A stretch of 64,000 bases of DNA, taken from contig CM068367.1 in NCBI GenBank assembly GCA_034769895.1, positions 117,660,573-117,724,572 of the forward strand. Reading direction: 5' to 3'. Every line of letters begins with the position of its first letter. Position 1 is the first letter of the stretch. The notes under the pieces are model-generated. The model was not told the origin of the DNA. It did not search any database and saw only the letters and a program-made list of their open reading frames with translations. The position numbers and the translations under genes were made by a program. This DNA comes from Magicicada septendecula (lineage: Eukaryota > Arthropoda > Insecta > Hemiptera > Cicadidae). This document shows positions 1 to 12,361 of the stretch, piece after piece.

Positions 1-86
1 AAATTCTAAACGTTTGTGTGACGAAACAAGTGATGACGATTTTATTAGAAAAAAAACTCGCTATCTTTAATCATTTCGCAGAATTA

Positions 87-113
87 CCGTATTTTCTCGT
101 GTATAATGCGCAC
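87..113 (+). repeat. left terminal inverted repeat
   Basis: It begins CCGTATTTTCTCGTGTATAA and continues with a GCGCAC tail. It pairs with 5648-5674 at 24 of 27 positions and is preceded by TA. Confidence 0.88.
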
Positions 114-163
114 TTTTTTCCCAGATTATCTTCCAAAAAAATGAGGGTGCGCAATATACACGA
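97..163. repeat. subterminal palindrome at the left end of the Tigger-like element
   Basis: TCGTGTATAATGCGCAC at 97-113 is followed by its inverted form GTGCGCAATATACACGA at 147-163, with one mismatch and a 33-bp spacer. The TIR core is therefore present twice in opposite orientation at this end. This could be a second transposase-binding site. At the right end a related but less regular version lies near 5600-5615. Confidence 0.75.
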
Positions 164-355
164 ATAATATAATTTACATGCTAAATTGAAGATTTGCGCG
201 TGTGCGGTCAGATCGCGCATGGCAGAGTTGGCAACGTCGCTTAAAACTGACAGGCTCGAATCTAGTAGGCTACTGTAATAGTAAAGTGAAATTTCCCGCT
301 AATTTGGTTAGCAGTTTTCGTCCCTTCTCCACCAGTTATTTGTTCACATCATAGG

Positions 356-3300
356 CTTACAACGGTACTCTGTTGTAGCGTTCTGTTACTGTACTTGTTT
401 GTCGCCGTTAGCCTGTTGTTTCCACAGTACTTCATGCCGGTATTGCCTGTGAAGGTTCACATTGTAGACTTACAACGGTACTCTGTTGTAGCATTCTGTT
501 ACTGTACTTGTTTGTCGTCGTTAGCCTGTTGTTTCCACAGTACTTCATGCCGGTATTGCGTGTGAAGATACAGATTGTAGACTTACAACGGTACTGTATT
601 GTAGCATTCTGTTACTGTACTTGTTTGTCGCAGTTAGCCTGTTGTTTCCACAGTAGTTCATGCCGGTATTGCGTGTGAAGGAACAGATTGTAGACTTACA
701 ACGGTTCTCTATTGTAGCATTCTGTTACTGTAGGTCTACTTGTTTGTAGTCGTTAGCCTGTTGTTTCCACAGTAGTTCATGCCGGTATTGCGTGTGAAGG
801 TACAGATTGTAGACTTACAACGGTACTCTATTGTAGCATTCTGTTACTGTACTTGTTTGTCGCCGTTAGCCTGTTGTTTCCACAGTAGTTCATGCCGGTA
901 TTGCGTGTGAAGGTTCACATTGTAGACTTACAACGGTTCTCTATTGTAGCATTCTGTTACTGTACTTGTTTGTCGCCGTTAGCCTGTTGTTTCCACAGTA
1001 GTTCATGCCGGTATTGCGTGTGAAGGTACAGATTGTAGACTTACAACGGTACTGTATTGTAGCATTCTGTTACTGTAATTGTTTGCCGTCGTTAGCCTGT
1101 TGTTTCCACAGTAGTTCATGCAGGTATTGCGTGTGAAGGTACAGACTGTAGACTTACAACGGTACTCTATTGTAGCATTCTGTTACTGTAGCCTACTTGT
1201 TTGTTGCCGTTAACCTGTTGTTTCCACAGTAGTTCATGCCGGTATTGCGTGTGAAGGTACAGATTGTAGACTTACAACGGTTCTCTATTGTAGCATTCTG
1301 TTACTGTACTTGTTTGTCGTCGTTAGCCTGTTGATTCCACAGTAGTTCATGCCGGTATTGCGTGTGAAGGTACAGATTGTAGACTTACAACGGTACTCTA
1401 TTGTAGCATTCTATTACTGTATTTGTTTGTTGCCGTTAGCCTGTTGTTTCCACAGTAGTTCATGCCGGTATTGCGTGTGAAGGTTCACATTGTAGACTTA
1501 CAAAGGTACTCTGTTGTAGCATTCTGTTACTGTACTTGTTTGACGTCGTTAGCCTGTTGTTTCCACAGTAGTTCTTGCCGGTATTGCGTGTGAAGGTACA
1601 GATTGTAGACTTACAACGGTTCTCTATTGTAGCATTCTGTTACTGTACTTGCTTGTCGTTGTTAGCCTGTTGTTTCCACAGTAGTTCATGCCGGTATTGC
1701 GTGTGAAGGTACAGATTGTAGAGTTACAACGGTTCTCTATTGTAGCATTCTGTTACTGTACTTGTTTGTCGCCGTTAGCCTGTTGTTTCCACAGTAGTTC
1801 ATGCCGGTATTCCGTGTGAAGATACAGATTGTAGACTTACAACGGTACTGTATTGTAGCATTCTGTTACTGTACTTGTTTGTCGTCGTTAGCCTGTTGTT
1901 TCCACAGTAGTTCATGCAGGTATTGCGTGTGAAGGTACAGACTGTAGACTTACAACGGTACTCTATTGTAGCATTCTGTTACTGTAGCCTACTTGTTTGT
2001 TGCCGTTAACCTGTTGTTTCCACAGTAGTTCATGCCGGTATTGCGTGTGAAGGTACAGACTGTAGACTTACAACGGTTCTCTATTGTAGCATTCTGTTAC
2101 TGTACTTGTTTGTCGTCGTTAGCCTGTTGTTTCCACAGTAGTTCATGCCGGTATTGCGTGTGAAGGTACAGATTGTAGACTTACAACGGTTCTCTATTGT
2201 AGCATTCTGTTACTGTACTTGTTTGTCGCCGTTAGCCTGTTGTTTCCACAGTAGTTCATGCCGGTATTGCGTGTGAAGGTACAGATTGTAGACTTACAAC
2301 GGTACTCTATTGTAGCATTCTGTTACTGTACTTGTTTGTCGCCGTTAGCCTGTTGTTTCCACAGTAGTTCATGCCGGTATTGCGTGTGAAGGTTCACATT
2401 GTAGACTTACAACAGTACTCTATTGTAGCATTCTGTTAATGTACTTGTTTGTCGCCGCTAGCCTGTTGTTTCCACAGTAGTTCATGCCGGTATTGCGTGT
2501 GAAGGTACACATTGTAGACTTACAACGGTACTCTGTTGTAGCATTCTGTTACTGTACTTGTTTGTCGTCGTTAGCCTGTTGTTTCCACAGTAGTTCATGC
2601 CGGTATTGCGTGTGAAGGTACAGATTGTAGACTTACAACGGTTCTCTATTGTAGCATTCTGTTACTGTAGGTCTACTTGTTTGTAGTCGTTAGCCTGTTG
2701 TTTCCACATTAGTTCATGCCGGTATTGCGTGTGAAGGTACAGATTGTAGACTTACAACGGTTCTCTATTGTAGCATTCTGTTACTGTACTTGTTTGTCGC
2801 CGTTAGCCTGTTGTTTCCACAGTAGTTCATGCCGGTATTGCGTGTGAAGGTACAGATTGTAGACTTACAACGGTACTCTATTGTAGCATTCTGTTACTGT
2901 ACTTGTTTGTCGTCGCTAGCCTGTTGTTTCCACAGTAGTTCATGCCGGTATTGCGTGTGAAGGTACACATTGTAGACTTACAACGGTACTCTGTTGTAGC
3001 ATTCTGATACTGTACTTGTTTGTCGTCGTTAGCCTGTTGTTTCCACAGTAGTTCATGCCGGTATTACGTGTGAAGGTACAGATTGTAGACTTACAACGGT
3101 TCTCTATTGTAGCATTCTGTTACTGTAGGTCTACTTGTTTGTAGTCGTTAGCCTGTTGTTTCCACAGTAGTTCATGCAGGTATTGCGTGTGAAGGTACAG
3201 ATTGTAGACTTACAACGGTTCTCTATTGTAGCATTCTGTTACTGTACTTGTTTGTCGTCGTTAGTCTGTTGTTTCCACAGTAGTTCATGCCGGTATTGCG

Positions 3301-4897
3301 TGTGAAGGTACAGATTGTAGACTTACAACGGTTCTCTATTGTAGCATTCTGTTACTGTACTTGTTTGTCGTTGTTAGCCTGTTGTTTCCACAGTAGTTCA
3401 TGCCGGTATTGCGTGTGAAGGTTCACATTGTAGACTTACAACGGTTCTCTATTGTAGCATTCTGTTACTGTACTTGTTTGTCGTCGTTAGCCTGTTTTGT
3501 CCACAGTAGTTCATGCCGGTATTGCGTGTGAAGGTACAGATTGTAGACTTACAACGGTACTCTGTTGTAGCATTCTGTTACTGTACTTGTTTGTCGCCGT
3601 TAGCCTGTTGTTTCCACAGTAGTTCATGCCGGTATTGCGTGTGAAGGTACAGATTGTAGACTTACAACGGTACTCTATTGTAGCATTCTGTTACTGTACT
3701 TGTTTGTCGTCGTTAGCCTGTTGTTTCCACAGTAGTTCATGCCGGTATTGCGTGTGAAGGTACAGATTGTAGACTTACAACGGTACTCTGTTGTAGCATT
3801 CTGTTACTGTACTTGTTTGTCGCCGTTAGCCTGTTTTGTCCACAGTAGTTCATGCCGGTATTGCGTGTGAAGGTACAGATTGTAGACTTACAACGGTACT
3901 CTGTTGTAGCATTCTGTTACTGTACTTGTTTGTCGCCGTTAGCCTGTTGTTTCCACAGTAGTTCATGCCGGTATTGCGTGTGAAGGTACAGATTGTAGAC
4001 TTACAACGGTACTCTGTTGTAGCATTCTGTTACTGTACTTGTTTGTCGCCGTTAGCCTGTTTTGTCCACAGTAGTTCATGCCGGTATTGCGTGTGAAGGT
4101 ACAGATTGTAGACTTACAACGGTACTCTGTTGTAGCATTCTGTTACTGTACTTGTTTGTAGTCGTTAGCCTGTTGTTTCCACAGTAGTTCATGCCGGTAT
4201 TGCGTGTGAAGGTACAGATTGTAGACTTACAACGGTACTCTGTTGTAGCATTCTGTTACTGTACTTGTTTGTCGCCGTTAGCCTGTTTTGTCCACAGTAG
4301 TTCATGCCGGTATTGCGTGTGAAGGTACAGATTGTAGACTTACAACGGTACTCTGTTGTAGCATTCTGTTACTGTACTTGTTTGTCGCCGTTAGCCTGTT
4401 GTTTCCACAGTAGTTCATGCCGGTATTGCGTGTGAAGGTACAGATTGTAGACTTACAACGGTACTCTATTGTAGCATTCTGTTACTGCACTTGTTTGTCG
4501 CCGTTAGCCTGTTGTTTCCACAGTAGTTCATGCCGGTATTGCGTGTGAAGGTTCACATTGTAGACTTACAACGGTACTCTATTGTAACATTCTGTTACTG
4601 TACTTGTTTGTCGTCGTTAGCCTGTTGTTTCCGCAGTAGTTCATGCCGGTATTGCGTGTGAAGGTACAGACTGTAGACTTACAACGGTTCTCTATTGTAG
4701 CATTCTGTTACTGTACTTGTTTGTCGCCGTTAACCTGTTGTTTCCACAGTAGTTCATGCCGGTATTGCGTGTGAAGGTACAGATTGTAGACTTACAACGG
4801 TTCTCTGTTGTAGCATTCTGTTACTGTACTTGTTTGTCGCCTTTAGCCTGTCGTTTCCACAGTAGTTCATGCCTGTATTGCGTGTGAAGGTACAGAT
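356..4897 (+). repeat. 113-bp minisatellite, about 40 tandem copies
   Basis: The unit begins CTTACAACGGTACTCT and contains GTTAGCCTGTTGTTTCCAC and CATGCCGGTATTGCGTGTG. Starts at 356, 469 and 582 give a 113-bp period. Some copies carry a 5-bp insertion (TGTAGGTCTACTTG form near 734, 2671 and 3129; GCCTAC form near 1196 and 1990). Most copies differ at only a few positions. No open frame persists across units. The array ends 12 bp before the transposase ATG, so the unit seems to be an amplified piece of the element's own 5' leader. Confidence 0.95.
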
Positions 4898-4909
4898 TGT
4901 ATATTCATA

Positions 4910-5368
4910 ATGAGTGGAAGAACATCTTGTTCATCCTATACGGTTCAGTTTAAATTATCCGTAACAAAATTCGCAGAAGAAAATAGTAACCGTGCCGCAT
5001 TGCGTAATTTTGATGTAACGGAATCTAATGTTCGGGAGTGGAAAAAATCAAGAAGGAAAATTACGTGTTACTACTCGAGATCGGCGATCTTTTCGTGGTA
5101 AAAAAGCTAAGTTTCCAGACTCACTCATCCTCCAGTTTCACTCGTATTAGAATGGATCTTAAACGCTTTGAAAGCAGTAAGACGTGAAACGGTTACAAAA
5201 AGTTTTAAGAAATGTGGTATTTTGAACAAGCTGGATGGTACCGAAGATTATGCGCTTTGGGATGACAATGCATCAGAAGAATCAGAAGAGGAGAGTAACG
5301 CAGTACGGCCTTCATCAGAACAGATGAAGAATAATATGTGCAAGTGCTATGTGATTTTAGTTATGTAA
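4910..5368 (+). pseudogene. remnant of Tigger/pogo-like transposase (N-terminal HTH and C-terminal tail)
   Basis: The first part (4910 to about 5050) reads SYTVQFKLSVTKFAEE, then ALRNFDVTESNVREWKK. This is the Brinker/CENP-B-type helix-turn-helix that recognises the inverted ends in this family. After a frame change near 5052 the coding trace continues as RRSFRGKKAKFP, a stretch that normally follows the HTH. It then jumps at about 5125-5150 directly to the C-terminal end, with ETVTKSFKKCGI and DGTEDYALW followed by an acidic tail. The whole DDE catalytic domain is absent by internal deletion. The ATG was chosen because the array ends just before it. The remnant cannot make transposase, but the retained HTH could in principle still bind ends if expressed. 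Confidence 0.8.
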
Positions 5369-5647
5369 AAAATAAAATATTATCAAACTAAAGAAACACT
5401 ATGACTTGCTGAGTTTTAAGTTGTGTTAAAATTTTATATGAGTTTAATAATTCTGTTTTGTTTTTACAAATAAATAATCATGGTAAATAAATTTTTCTAT
5501 TATTTTGTGTAAAACACCTTTTTGTACTGCATATTTAATATTCACACAATATATATATTTCAAGGTATAATAAATTCTTTTAACTATTTTTATTACAAAT
5601 ACACGATGCGCATTAAATTTTCTGTGAAATATTCCGATAAAATTGGG

Positions 5648-5674
5648 GCGCGTATTATACACGCGAAAATACGG
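5648..5674 (-). repeat. right terminal inverted repeat
   Basis: Read on the minus strand it begins CCGTATTTTCGCGTGTATAA, matching the left end at 24 of 27 positions. It is followed by TA at 5675-5676. Confidence 0.88.
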
Positions 5675-5676
5675 TA

Positions 5677-6275
5677 ATAGATCTCAACGCTTCTTGACAT
5701 GTGTAGTAATTTGTAATAATAATTTAACACTGCAAATTGTAATAATCCAGAATGCTGTCAGACGAAGGAGAATTCTAACACAGACCTGAGTGTAGCGTAC
5801 ATTATGAAAATTGTTTAACGTTAGTGGCACAGCAAATCAAAATGGAAGTAAAAATGCTTAGAAAAATGTAAAAACTTGTGTTTATTCTAAATCCAAACGC
5901 AGTGTCTTTAATAATTCGTCAGAGTTAATGCTTTTCAACAGTCCTTACAAATTTTGGATCGCCTTCAAAACGTTTGTAAACTATTTTACAAAAAATCATC
6001 ATGTGTTGTTATCAGTTATGTATATTTCTAAAAAGTATTAGTCATAGGCCTATAGATATATATAGAAACATTTATAAACTTAAAAACTAGGATTATGTTA
6101 TTTGTCATTTAGGCATTATGGTTAAAAAATTAACTAAAAAACCCACGTGTATTTTGAAAGCTTTGGTAGTTATTGTATAAATGTCTGCTTTGAAATTATT
6201 TTATTAAAAATCGTAAATTGTATTTTTTTTTTAATTTGTCTGATAATTGAAATATTGATGTGGAGAACCATATTT
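5677..6275. other. AT-rich stretch, nothing recognised
   Basis: No coding region, repeat unit or RNA gene could be supported here. Confidence 0.5.
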
Positions 6276-7243
6276 GACTTCCATGTTCTACGATTTATAT
6301 TTAAATAATTTACTTGAATTCGGTTCGATAATTTCAAAAAAATATTCCCCACCCACAAATTATTTTCACTATTTATATACTGTATATTTCTGTTATTATG
6401 GGGTGGTCGTTTAATATATGTTATTTTCAAGTCACTTTACCTATACAAATTAGGTACTTTATTCTTATAAAGAAATTTTTATATGTAACTATTTTTATTA
6501 TCTGAACTACCCATATAATCACACATTAACATATATTATAATATAATATATTATTATATTATTATAATATAATAATATATTATTATAACACATATGTATA
6601 TAATATATTATAATATTATATTATATATTATATATTTATATAATTATGGGATTTCTGGGCCGTGGTTGCGGGTTTTCACGCATATATGATTTAAATCAAA
6701 ATAAAAAATTATAATTTTATTGCCTGGTAACAAAATTATTTTATTTTTAACAATTACCATTGTTTAAAAAAGTTAAATGGATTTTAATTTAATTTCGCCA
6801 AACTCATTAAATCAATAACAAACGTGAAAAAATTACACCCTCCCCTTTGAACTACCCTCTTCATTTATAGATATTTCATCTACCTTTCTACAGTGGATTA
6901 TTAAGACCTTCTTTTCTTTTCAGGATACATTATTTATCGAAATTAAGTACTTTACTCTTGTTAAAACGTAAAACGTTGCAGGTAAACTACCCCTCCCCCT
7001 TAACCGATCTTCACCAAAATTTATAGGCCTTGAGTCCTCTTCAACTCGGGCCAACATACAAAAAATTATTTGTTTGTATTTGCGGCAGTTATTGTTCGCC
7101 ATAAAAAAATCTACACATATACACAGAGACACTTTTCGGAAAATGACTTTTCTTCACGTTTTGAGGGTAGTACAATCAGAATTAGCCCTTAGCTCGAACA
7201 CGATTTTTTTCGCCATCACCTTACGGAACATGGAAGTAAAAAT
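6276..7243 (+). mobile_element. unclassified inverted-end element, copy A
   Basis: The left end holds GACTTCCATGTTC (about 6278) and the right end its inverse GAACATGGAAGT (about 7227). Copy B lies inverted at 36397-37148. The block 6838-7243 aligns closely with the inverted 36397-36875, sharing ACGTTGCAGG, CTTAACCGATCTTCACC, GCGGCAGTTAT and CATCACC. The left-end block 6250-6310 aligns with inverted 37095-37170. The middle parts differ between copies. No transposase-like frame was recognised, and the open frames are short and not conserved at protein level. It may be a non-autonomous DNA transposon; the superfamily is unknown. Confidence 0.6.
6537..6646. repeat. AT-only palindromic tract
   Basis: It is nearly pure A/T with repeated ATATTATAATAT motifs and can fold into cruciforms. 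It lies inside copy A and is absent from copy B. Confidence 0.8.
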
Positions 7244-7828
<585 letters not shown>

Positions 7829-7831
7829 TAT

Positions 7832-10800
7832 TGTTACAACACAAATAAGCCACCCCAATACCAGGGAAGAAACGATGAATCAACTATATAAAATGTTTAA
7901 ACTAAAGAAAATAAAATGACGATGACGCGACAAACGACTACATGACCCAACCCAAGTGATTGAATCAATAGATAAACCAAATAAAATAAAACCAAAGGAG
8001 AAGGGAAAAAACCGAAATAAAATGAAATCGAAGAAGAAGGTAAATGAAAATGAAACAAACCAAGTATAAATGAAATAAAACAAGAAGAAATGAAAAGACC
8101 CAAACAAATAATATAGAACAGAAAAAGGAGAAATGTTACATTCAAATATAATAATGAAAAAGAAACCAATAAATAACAAATGTAAAAGATAATTATTAGT
8201 ATCGACTAAATAACCAATGTAAATGAAAATTGATAAAGTAAAGACAAACAAAGTACACTAACCAAAGAAATAGAGCTTAAATGTAATAAAGGACTCTATA
8301 ATGACATGAACTTGTTAACAGTATAACTAACCTTTGTAAAGTGAGAGATAGAGAGATAGAAAGATAGTGAACATAAATAAGTGGCCAAGAGAATATAATG
8401 TTAGGAAATACCCACTAATAACACTTAAATAAAATATAAGAAGTGCAAAGTGACAGTGTAAACCCCAAAATAAATAGAAACCCTATTGATAGGTATAAAC
8501 ACCTAATAATCAGTGATGAACACTAAAGTTTTAATGGTGAACAGTATTATTAAATAAGAATTTTGTTATTGATAGTATTAAGATTAATTGTAAATGAGGG
8601 ATACCATAGTATTCAGGAAAGGAATCCCATAGAAGGTCAAAAGTTAGTGTTACCATGGCTAGAGAGTAAAGTTTATATAAGAAAAAATATAGTAAAGAAA
8701 ATAAAGGCAAAATCAATAAACACCCTACATTCTAAGGAATAGTCAGTTAAGTAAATTTAAATGGTGTGATGATGTTTATCACCAAAAAATAAGTAAGAAT
8801 AAAACAAATTGTAAACAAACGTTGCATAATAGCTGTTAAAGAATTTTTCGATTAAATCTATGAATAGGAATATGGCTGAAGGGATTATACAGACCATAAA
8901 CCTAAATGTTATATTATATTTTATAGAGAATAGGAGATAATAACCAAATTGTAAACAATGGCAAAATAAATAAGAAAAAAGATAAAGTAATATAAATCTA
9001 ATAATACTGGAGAGGCAGTCAGACAAAAATAGATAAACCATAATGTAGAAACTAATGAAAACATACAATTATTATAAAACAGATCCAAAACAAGTCAACA
9101 AGTAAACAAAGCATTTATAATACCAAAACAAAACATGTATGAGGGTAAATTAATATGTAATTTATATAAAACAAGTAAATATAGCCGATTACTACTTAGG
9201 CCTATGAAAAGCCTAACTGTATAAAACCAATAACTACAAATTGTAAAAAACTAACAAGAATATTAACAAATCCAAGGCAAGTAATTAGTCAAGGATAATT
9301 AATGAATCATATTAAAAGATAAAATGTTAAATTAAGAACATAAAATAAGAAAGAAATGTAATTAGATAATATCAACATAAATGTTCAAATAATACATAAG
9401 AAAACCCAGCTTTGTGGGATGTCAAAATGATCTTTGAAAGAAAATACGAACAGTAGTGATAATATTTCATACATAGAGAGGAAGACGGAAGAATAATAGC
9501 AATCAGAAGATATACAGTCATTTTGAATAAAAATTCAAAAAATGATAACAATGGTCTTAAGTCAAGTACAGCCAATCAGGATCAATCAGTTACCAACACA
9601 ACTGAAACGTTATTTATGAATTTTCCGTTAGAACCTATTATTCCATTTTTGACGCTCAACAGGAATAGACGCCAAGTCGTGAATGACCAAAATTGTAATA
9701 TAAAGTGTTTAAAAGTAATCCAAATTTGAAAAAATGAAGAAGTAAGAAGATGAGTACATTCAACTGTTGCCTAATACTTGATTAATAATTTCTAAATTAA
9801 TAAATTTAAACCAACCAATACGAAAAAGAAGCCAGACGTACTTGAATCCCAAGATGATTGAAAATTGATGATTATCGAAGACAACAACCCATTTCAACTG
9901 AATGACATTACACCTCAAGTCGACTGATTTGATAAGTATTGCTGAGTTACCCGAATTTATGAAATAAACTCTCTTTAAATTTTTCTAATAACACTCTGAA
10001 CTCTCACTATAAACTGATGATATTATTTCTTTCAAAGATTAATAAAAAATAAAACACTAAACTTATGTTAACTAAGAAAAATAACCTGTATAAAAATTAC
10101 GAACTTTTGAAACACACTTTATAACACTTCAAGAACAAATTATAATTACACATTATATTATATAAGTACAATTAATGTAAGGTAGTGTACTTTATTGTAA
10201 TCAAATTGATATTTTTTCGTAATCACAAGAATCCAGGATAACTGAACGAAAATGAAAACAAACTGTTGCAGGCGCCATGTCTGACTAAATAATTCGTTCA
10301 GTTTCGTTCGCCAAGCCTAGAGATTAATTGTCTTACTGTCGGTGCAAATTTGTTTAACAACAAAATATAATTTTGTATAACACTGAATAATTACCAATCA
10401 CAATTAAATAAACTAGTACAGAGTTGTAACCACTGTTCTTTATTCCATAGGAAAGTGTATTATAATATTTGTGTATTTTAGCGAAAAGCAAGGATGACGG
10501 TAAGCGCTCACGTCGGAAACTCGGCGAAATAACAGCTCGATTAAGAAGGTCGAACGAAGGCGGGAGTAAATTGGAATTCTCCATACCGTCATAGCTAAGA
10601 ACGCTCACCCGTCCTATTTTTTAATTTAATTGTTTTAATTAAACAATTTGGCGCCACCCGAGATTTATGAACACATACTGAAGAACAGGTAAGGTTCCTC
10701 ACTCGCGTGTACTGGTAATTCTAAGTATCGCTACGGACATCGTCCGAATAAAAATAAAGTAACGACACCAGTGTGAGTCGAACACATAAAACTTATACAC

Positions 10801-10884
10801 ATTTTCAGAGACGATAGGAATCTCGTAGTTACAGATTGGCTTCCATCGCGGGGCTTTAAGCAAGGCGGACGTCCATACGTCGTT

Positions 10885-10887
<3 letters not shown>
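7832..10887 (+). mobile_element. LTR-like element inserted in (AT)n, copy 1
   Basis: It is a fossil related to the unit at 43693-47156. It starts TGTTACAAC directly after an AT run and ends GTTACA directly before another AT run. The plus strand is strongly A-rich. Both copies share blocks such as AGTGAGAGATAG and TAACACTTAAA, and near the right end AACAATTTGGCGCC, which resembles an LTR end plus a primer-binding site (TGGCGCC at 10649-10655). An ACAGGTAAGG motif that looks like a splice donor follows. No gag, pol or env coding was recognised. It is either one very long LTR-like unit or an LTR (7832-10645) plus leader. The diverged sequence between copies suggests an old insertion. Confidence 0.5.

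Positions 10888-10917
<30 letters not shown>
10888..10917. repeat. (AT)n tract at right border of LTR-like copy 1
   Basis: It is a 30-bp run of AT that matches the shorter AT run at 7821-7831 on the other side, consistent with insertion into an AT target. Confidence 0.85.
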
Positions 10918-10919
<2 letters not shown>

Positions 10920-11645
10920 CAACTTTACTTATGTGCGTTGTTGTTGTGTCGTGTTGTGTATGAGTACCTACCTGCTGTCCGATCTTGCGGATTCTTCCGA
11001 CTAGGGCGTGTGGATTTTGGATTTGAAGTTCGCAAGCTAGTAATCTCAAATGTATTGCAACAACACACAAAATAAGTTACTTTAAAGGGGGTGAGTTTTG
11101 TGAGACTGGTAGGCTTTATCGCACAACAATAAAACACTGTAATATGGGGTAATAAAACGTTGTTTATTACTCCAACAACACACAAGAATAAAATGGTTAT
11201 TATATTATCAATTTCTTACAGTTTAAACAATGAATCAATGTTGACCAATGTTTTTCGATTTGTTAATAATTGAAAAGAATCTAACCTCGTTATTTGGCGA
11301 GGTAATTGCAATTGAAAATTTAATTAATTAATTGATTTGATTTAATTAAATTTCTTTTACTAAATTGAATTTAAACGTTAATGAAACAAAATATAAAACT
11401 CTGAAGTTAATTAGAATAATTTTCAAAAATAAATTAGACGTGACAGTCTAGTTCACGTTATTTCATTTCTAGTGATTTGACTTCTGTTATACTGCAGTAT
11501 GAACTAATAATTAGATTGTTAGTTAAGATTTATATAGCGCTTTTATACTACTTCTATTTTCTTAACTACAACTTACTAATGACTTAGACTGCTATACAGA
11601 TTATCACAATGAATTTATTCTTAATTACTACAGTCTTTGATTTTT
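10918..11645. other. no gene recognised
   Basis: The first 120 bp are more GC-balanced, with GT-rich and CA-rich ends that partly pair with each other (TTGCAAC...GTTGTTGTT and AACAACACAC near 11060). The rest is AT-rich. No coding signal was found. Confidence 0.4.
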
Positions 11646-11649
11646 GTAT

Positions 11650-12361
11650 GGCACCTGAATTGTTTGAATTACAATGTTTTTAAATGAAAAATAGAAAATT
11701 TGATGTTGAAAAATAAATAAGTGGATTTTGCTTTCCTGTTATTGAAGAGGATGTTGTTCCGATTGTCCCTCGTTGATCCCGGTCCGGTCGCTAGAGAAAA
11801 TAATCTGCTTAGAGCTCCTGGATTCGGTCGTTGAGTTCAAAATTCGGCAACACTCTGCTTCCTTGCTGTTCGTGAATATTTTAACGTCTGCGGCTCTCTG
11901 CTGGAACTGGTTCCTGTCCCTCGTCGATTCGCACGTCGCACGTCAGCGTGTGTGTGTTTCGTTCGAGTGGTAGCTCTGCTCGTCAGCTGTTCACCAATGA
12001 TTTAGACGGCCTCTCTGCTGTATTCTTGAAGTCTGGTCTTGAAGTCTGGTGGATCTCTTGCGTGCTTATGACTAGCTGGTAGTACACAATAAGCTTGGTT
12101 GATGTAATGAAGAGTATCTCGCCTTTACGCAACAATTACGAGCTATACAGTTGATCTGTATTTACTGTGTTCGTAATTGCGTGTGTGTTGACCACGTAGA
12201 GTCTTCTGATGGATCTTCACCACTATGGTTACGAGACGATCGAAGAATTACGTCTTTACTTCGTGAGTACTGGCAGAAGAGTGATGTTTCAGCCTGAAAA
12301 CACCGCGCTGGTCGGGGTTTGGTCAAATGATTTGATTGGCTGACACACTCTCCCTACTACA
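11650..12361 (-). mobile_element. possible solo LTR or LTR-adjacent block
   Basis: It is a GC-balanced block within AT-rich flanks. On the minus strand it opens with TGTAGTAGGGAGAGTGTGTC, an LTR-like start, and near its other end has AAACAATTCAGGTGCC, similar in layout to the LTR/primer-site junctions of the two AT-embedded elements. No protein-coding part is recognisable. If real it is a fossil; a host regulatory region is an equal alternative. Confidence 0.3.

Larger units (their letters stand above)
87..5674 (+). mobile_element. Tigger/pogo-like DNA transposon, internally deleted, with internal minisatellite
   Basis: Both ends are visible. The left end starts CCGTATTTTC and the right end, read in reverse complement, starts with the same ten bases; the inverted ends match at 24 of 27 positions. 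Each end is flanked by TA (85-86 and 5675-5676), the target duplication used by the Tc1/mariner-pogo superfamily. Inside, the order is left subterminal palindrome, about 40 copies of a 113-bp repeat, then a transposase remnant on the plus strand with only its DNA-binding start and its acidic C-terminal end. The catalytic DDE region is missing, so the copy is non-autonomous. At 5.6 kb it is longer than usual Tigger copies only because of the repeat array. Superfamily assignment rests on the TA duplication plus the N- and C-terminal protein motifs. Confidence 0.85.

Noticed and set aside
356-4897. CRISPR-like array
   Set aside because: The 113-bp units are contiguous with no unique spacers and the DNA is eukaryotic.
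7880-9068. Long Phe/Leu/Ile-rich minus-strand frames resembling membrane proteins in the 7.8-10 kb and 43.7-46 kb elements
   Set aside because: The plus strand is A-rich, so the complement codes for hydrophobic residues by composition alone. The frames are not conserved between the two element copies.
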